Shown: positions 59,003-64,000 of the stretch, piece after piece
Position numbering within the stretch: the stretch's first letter is position 1
Layout of the letters: each line of letters starts with the position of its first letter
Source: Jacaranda mimosifolia
Taxonomy: Eukaryota; Streptophyta; Magnoliopsida; Lamiales; Bignoniaceae
Length of the DNA: 64,000 nucleotides
Reading direction: 5' to 3'
Assembly: GCA_018894105.1 (NCBI GenBank)
Contig: CM032123.1
Span: forward strand, 9,487,001 to 9,551,000
Position numbers and translations under genes: made by a program
The notes under the pieces: generated by a model
The model's input: the letters and a program-made list of their open reading frames with translations, nothing else
What the model was told of the DNA's origin: nothing
Databases searched by the model: none

Positions 59003-60340
59003 GATTCTATTAGAAAATAACTATACTCTAGATAGAACCATTAAAGAAAAAGAAATGATAGAATCTAGGAATCACAACATAATCAATAGAAGAACTTGCC
59101 ACACTTGCCAAAGAATTGTTTATATATCTTACAGATGTCCAATTAAAAAGCATATTGGAACCAAGTACATTTAGGTTTTGAAAACTAACAAAGCAGGACC
59201 TAGCAATAGATGGATACTCGAAGTCAATAAATAGTGTGCCACAAGACATAACCAAGAAAACAATTTAGAAAGATAAATGGTATTTGGATAGTAGATGTTC
59301 TAGACATACAATAGGAGACAAGTTAGTCTTTTATGAGATACAGGAGTTTAATGAAAGGAATGTTTTGTTCGTTGACAATACAAAAGGAAAATCATTGGTA
59401 AAGGCACTGTCGGAAAAAAAACATTGGAACCTTTATTGAAAATGTTTGCTTGGTAGATAGATTGAAAACAATCTTCTCAACATTATCCAACTATGCGATA
59501 GTGACTATTAGGTACAGTTCCAGTCCCTGCACTGTGTGGTAACCAAGATTAATGAGATTATTTTTACTGTTGTAAGAGAAAGAAACATATATTGCATTAA
59601 TTTTGAGGATCTTTCAAATCAAAAGATTGAATGTCTTGTTGTTGCCACCAAAGATTCTAGTTGGACTTGGCATAAACATCTAGGTAATGTGAGCATGAAA
59701 CTATTAAATCTTTTAGTCAAAAAAGATCTAGTCAAAGGTATTCCTAAAATGGATTTTGCCAACCAACCAATAAATGATATTTCATCATCTAAACCTTTTG
59801 ATTTTTTCCATCTTGATCTTTTTGGACCAATAAAAACTACATCACTTGGTGGTAGCAAATATATTTTTGTCATTGTTGATGATTTCTCTCACTTTACTTG
59901 GGTATGTTTTCTCACTCATAAAAATGAAATATTAAACTCTTTCATCCCTTTCACCAAGAAAATTCAAAATGAAAAAGGATACATGATTAATACTATCCAG
60001 AACGATCATGGAATGAAATTTGATTATCACAATTTTACTATTTTTTGTGATGAACTTGGTTATACTTATAATTTTGCTCCAACAACACCCTAACAAAATG
60101 GGATAATTGAAACAAATAACATGGTCCCTTAAGAAATAGCTCGGACAATGCTAAACGAGTATAACCTCCCTAAATCTTTTTGGGGAGAAGCGACAAATAC
60201 TGCATGCTATATCATCAACAGAGTCTTCCGAAGACTCTTCATTGCGAAGACTCCCTTTGAACTTTGGAAAGGTAAAAGTACTCAATATCTCCTACTTTCA
60301 AGTCTATGGGTGCAAATGTCACATCCTAAATAATAGAGAC
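59003..60340 (+). pseudogene. Copia gag end, protease remnant and integrase
   Basis: Continues the interrupted frame (KILLENNYTLDRTIKEKE), then CHTCQRIVYISYRC, a second knuckle-like motif. At about 59275 KWYLDSRCSRHTIG is the copia protease site with the Gly of D-S-G replaced by Arg. From 59536 an open stretch of 185 codons holds the pre-integrase motif WTWHKHLGNVSMKLLNLLVK, integrase Asp in FHLDLFGPI and NDHGMKFDYHNF; after a stop at 60091, QNGIIETNN has the Glu. Then ARTMLNEYNLPKSFWGEA. Several stops; dead. Confidence 0.85.
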
Positions 60341-61668
60341 CACCTTGCAAAGTTCAACTCCAGATCTAATAAAGGTGTATTTGTTGGTCATTTAGCATAT
60401 AGTAAAACTTATAAAGTTTTTAACAAAAGAAAAAGAACTGTTTAGGAATCTATACATATGGTATTTGATAAAACTAACCCATCCTCAGCCAAGGATACAT
60501 TGAGTATAGAATTTGCAGGTTTCAATAAGGTAATGGAAGCCCTCCAACAAGAAAAGGAGTTAGAAAAAGAAAATTCTTATAATACTAATGAACTCATTGC
60601 TCCTGCCCTCAAAAGTTCTAAAGGTAGAGAAGAACATGTCAAAAATTTCTAATATGCATCAATCCATTCAATGGACAATATTATTGAGGATCCTAAAGTA
60701 AGAACCACACATTCAAGGGAAAAAAAATAATAACTCAAACCATACTAATCTCATTCTTTTATCTCTTGCAAAACCAACTAATATTCACGAGGAATTTAGT
60801 GACAAATCCTAGGTTAGTTAAAGAAAGAGGAGCTCTCTCAGTTTGACAAAAAATAAAGCGTAGAATCTTATTTGAAAGATCATTTGATCACCCTGTAGTT
60901 AGAACCAAATAGATTTTTCAAAACAAACTGGATGAAAAAAAAGTCCCCTATTCCTATGGCAGTAAACACCTAACTAGAACTTAATCTTGAAAGAAACAAC
61001 TATGATGAATCCATGTAACGAGACATGATCAAGAGCTAACTCTACCTCACTGCTAGCCGACCAAATATCCTTTCCTTTACTAGTCTCTGTGCAAGTTTTC
61101 AAGAAAATTAGGAGTCCCATCTCAAAGCTATCAAATGAATTTTATGATACTTAAAGGGATCTATCTCTACATATTGGTATTTAGTATCCTTGGTCTAAAT
61201 CATTGTCTCTAGTTAGTTTTTCTGATGCTAATTACGCATGATGTAAAATAGATTGCAAAGCACCATTGGTACTTGCTAACTACTTGGAAATTGCCTTGCG
61301 AGTTGGAGCAGAAAAGAAGTAAAGCATGGTTGCCAACTACCATAGAAGCAAAATACGTGGCACTAGGTAATTGCGATTCTTAGGTAATATAGATGAAACT
61401 AACTCTATGTGATTTCGGATTAAAATTTTCATGCATCCCCATAAATTGTGACAACACTAGTATTACCAAAAATCTTATGCATCATTCTCATACCAAACAT
61501 ATACAAATTGATTATCATTTTATAAAAGATCATGTTCTTAAAGGGAATATCTGTATAAATTTCATTGAGACAAAACATCAACCTGCAGGTATCTTTACTA
61601 AACCACTTTTTGATGACATATTTTGCTTCCTTAAACATAACTTACGGATTATACCTTTTCCAGCATAA
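60240..61668 (+). pseudogene. Copia post-integrase region and RNase H remnant; RT mostly deleted
   Basis: 60295-60652: YGCKCHILNNRDHLAKFNSR and VFNKRKRTV..ESIHMVFD, the usual copia segment after integrase. 60650-61080 is shattered, with no RT palm motifs, so RT is largely lost. From about 61080, pieces of the RT end and RNase H in shifting frames (YLKGSI, CKIDCKS), ending in the open stretch 61393-61668 with MHHSHTKHIQIDYHFIKDHV and the C-terminus. Clearly non-functional. Confidence 0.8.
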
Positions 61669-62151
61669 ATTCTTGATCATATCACTTTATTTACTTGATT
61701 TGCAATCATTTTCTTTCCACATTGAATTTGACATTTTCCTTAAATATTGATTGGTTACAAAACATAAAAAAGAATGTATTTTCCAATCCCAAATGTGGTT
61801 CCAAACCATCATAATTAGTTCCAAGCAGTGACATTAACCTTTTGATAATAAGGGAGAGACTTGCCTCTTGATGATTAAGATCATTTTGCACTGTTAGAAC
61901 TAGTAGATAACTGCTTTGATGTTATGTTTGCGTAGATCACTTTGAACTGCTTGAACTAGCCTTATGTCTCATTTGTCATAACTAGTATATTTGACCTTGC
62001 TCTATTATGTCTATATGGGTTTGGTAGAGTTAAAATTGCATTTTACAGGGGGGAAATGGAAACTTCCCACCACTTCACTTAACAAAAAGATGACTACTCT
62101 CATGGGGAGGTTTCGAATGGCAAAATGGGGCATCGTAAAAAACTGGGAGAC

Positions 62152-62930
62152 TGTTAGGATCCCATCCTCATTTGGTTTTGATTACATGTAATTTTGGAAA
62201 TGATTGATTATACTCCAATTATTTGTCAAAGATATACTTTCAGATTATTTCTTCTTTATATTATTTAACAAAAAGAAGTAGTCATCGCATAATTCATGGT
62301 AAATCAACATACTTTCCTAGAGAATATAGTCTATATATAGTGGTAATAGTCTAGGAAAGTAGTCCATAAATAGGGGTAACATACTGTTACATCAACTATG
62401 GACACTGAATCAACACCAACAAATAGCTACTTCCTTCATCAAGCGTCAAATCTAGCAAAGAATATTAAGGAAAGATCCGGTAGATCTTCTCCATAACTCT
62501 TAGTATTTAAATGCAAGATGAAGTCAAAAAGAAAAAGTGAGTTATTTCTCAATAAAAGTTTAGCTGCATACTGTCTTCAAGTTGAAAGTAGGAAGCTAAC
62601 TCTAATATAGACTCTCCCTAATCCAAGTTGTGGGTTATCTATATGCTTACCTTTATCTATGAAAGGCTCAATAAAGAGGAGTCATCAAATGGTTATTTGT
62701 ACTTTTGTAGTAATTCTTTTGCCAAATGAAGTGCAGGTTAAAAATCTTAATTAAGTTTACAACTTAGGTAGTGGATATAGGTTTGTCGAATCACTATAAA
62801 TCTATTGTGTCATTTACTTTATTACTTATTGCTTTTTGTTATCTCTGGAACTTCTGGTCATATCTGAAAGTGCATATGCAAGTTCCACTTTACTGTTTTT
62901 TGCTAAATTATCTTGTTATGAATACAAAGA
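62152..62930 (+). repeat. 3' LTR of the copia element
   Basis: Begins TGTTAGGATCCC just after a purine tract AAAACTGGGAGAC (62139-62151). Its later part, about 62770-62912, matches the LTR remnant at 15945-16075. The right end is not defined; a target duplication cannot be checked because the 5' LTR is missing. 61669-62151 between the last codon and the LTR is non-coding, with another purine run AGGGGGGAAATGG at 62047-62059. Confidence 0.65.
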
Positions 62931-64000
62931 CTCCTATAAAGCAATTCTCCCTCTAGGCTTTATAAACTTTAAATTAAAAATTATTTTATATTTATTTTTA
63001 CCTTATGAAACGATTAGCCCAAATTGATAGAAAAATTTATTGTCTACTTATAAAGCAGTTAAAATATCTCATTATTATTAAGGAATAATTACAAAAACTA
63101 CCCTTGAGGTTTGGGGTAATAACAGAAATTATCCATGTGGTTTGCAAAATTAAAAAAAACTCCATGCAAAAAATTGCCATTCAAAAATTGTGATGGAAAT
63201 CGTTAAAAGACCATTCTACCCTTCATTTTTTTTGTTTTTAAAAAGAAAAAAGCTCAAGATATATGAAAAAGGAAAAAGACAAGAATACCCTCTAAGAAAA
63301 AAAGGAGAAAAATGGGCAAAACAAGAAGAGAAGACCCATTTGGTTCTCGGTCTTGCTTTAGTTAGGCATGTTACATGAAAAGCGACCACCTTTGATTGCC
63401 TACCGGAATCCTTGTTTGCTGGTACATTAAGGATGGCCGATTGCAATGGTCGTTGAATTTTGTGATTTTCAGGCTATATTTATCTGGTTTGAGTGAAATG
63501 GGTAGCGAAGGTAATAACCCATCTGATTATTCACTTTTTTTGGTTTATTTTGTTTAGAATCTTTATATAATGTATAAAAATCATTTCTTTTTGCATTATT
63601 GTTATAATTTGTATGCCTAAGATCTTGTAAAAATTGCATTATTTTAGTTTTGTTTTAAATATGATTTTAGTATGATGATTTGATGAATGTGGGTAGTTGT
63701 TTTGCTTGAGTTGGCTATCTTTCCAAAAAAAAAATCCAAAAGTTTGGACTATAAAAACCTAGTTAACATTTTTTTTTGTTCGTATTTTATGTTTAGTTTG
63801 ATGTATTTTTGATTATATAAGGCTATTAAACCCTAATTTATTGAGTGTTTAAGGACTCTTTTTTCAGATAGTTGGAAGAATTTGTTGGAGGTTTGAGTAT
63901 AGAGATACCTGGACTTTCATGACAGACAAGCAAAAGGTACTACTACTGCTTTAAATTGCATTATTTCTGAAAATATTTAAGGTTCTTCCTATTATAGTTT
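62931..64000. other. AT-rich DNA at the right edge, no gene recognised
   Basis: Open frames are short and lysine- or leucine-rich by composition. 63080-63200 has a CTACCCTTGAGGTTTGGGG-type segment that looks like a dispersed repeat, but no second copy is in the window. An ATGGGTAGCGAAG at about 63499 followed by GTAATA could be a first exon, but nothing supports it further. Confidence 0.45.

Larger units (their letters stand above)
52290..62930 (+). mobile_element. Degenerate Ty1/copia retrotransposon, split by Tat element 2
   Basis: Gag zinc knuckle at 52530-52572, coiled-coil segment to 52945, then after the inserted element the same frame resumes at 59008. Integrase, RNase H remnant and 3' LTR follow. 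Integrase lies before RT, the copia order. Most RT is missing and stops are frequent. No 5' LTR is seen, so it is truncated on the left. Confidence 0.85.

Noticed and set aside
63499..63560. ATG followed by a possible splice donor, as a first exon of a gene leaving the window
   Set aside because: Only about 13 coding bases before the donor, and no supporting downstream exon in the window.

Overview
The window is nuclear DNA of a flowering plant, almost certainly a eudicot. The evidence is an AT-rich background, plant-type LTR retrotransposons (Tat and chromovirus Ty3/gypsy, Ty1/copia), a CACTA transposon fragment, an integrated plant pararetrovirus, and one intact host gene whose protein reads as the CEPR1/XIP1 leucine-rich-repeat receptor kinase. 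I cannot name the species.

Layout, left to right. (1) 1-9434: 3' nine-tenths of a Tat-lineage Ty3 retrotransposon on the + strand: broken gag and pol, a short tandem-repeat block, a broken multi-exon gene on the opposite strand, and the 3' LTR. (2) About 9435-12071: end of a CACTA DNA transposon with two exons of a Transposase_24-type gene (- strand); the Ty3 element abuts it and probably inserted into it. (3) 12072-18888: AT-rich intergenic DNA holding a copia-type LTR remnant and the 3' end of a LINE. (4) 18889-31136: complete but dead chromovirus-type Ty3 element on the - strand, with 3.14-kb LTRs, PBS, PPT, target duplication and chromodomain-like end. (5) 31137-38945: AT-rich DNA with a PIF/Harbinger-like MITE, a tangle of fold-back elements and CACTA-like subterminal repeats. 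(6) 38946-about 47500: endogenous pararetrovirus (Caulimoviridae, florendovirus/petuvirus-like layout) with one 2263-codon open frame in which a 3009-bp coat-protease-RT-RNase H segment is present twice in tandem and in frame, followed by a second ORF joined by a one-base stop/start overlap. (7) 48360-51343: the CEPR1-like gene, - strand, two exons, tail-to-tail with the pararetrovirus. (8) About 52290-62930: decayed Ty1/copia element (+), split at a GATTC target duplication by a second Tat-type element (52946-59002, - strand) that keeps LTRs, gag and an antisense ORF but has lost pol and carries a 2.2-kb array of about 60-bp repeats. (9) 62930-64000: AT-rich DNA with nothing I can name.

The single host gene with clear function is the receptor kinase; all else is mobile or viral DNA in nested layers. 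The most notable item is the dimeric pararetrovirus polyprotein frame. Next are the satellite-like array inside a gag-only Tat element and the recurrence of an antisense gene with its own TATA box in both Tat elements. All reading is by eye; homology calls rest on recognised motifs and have not been tested by search.
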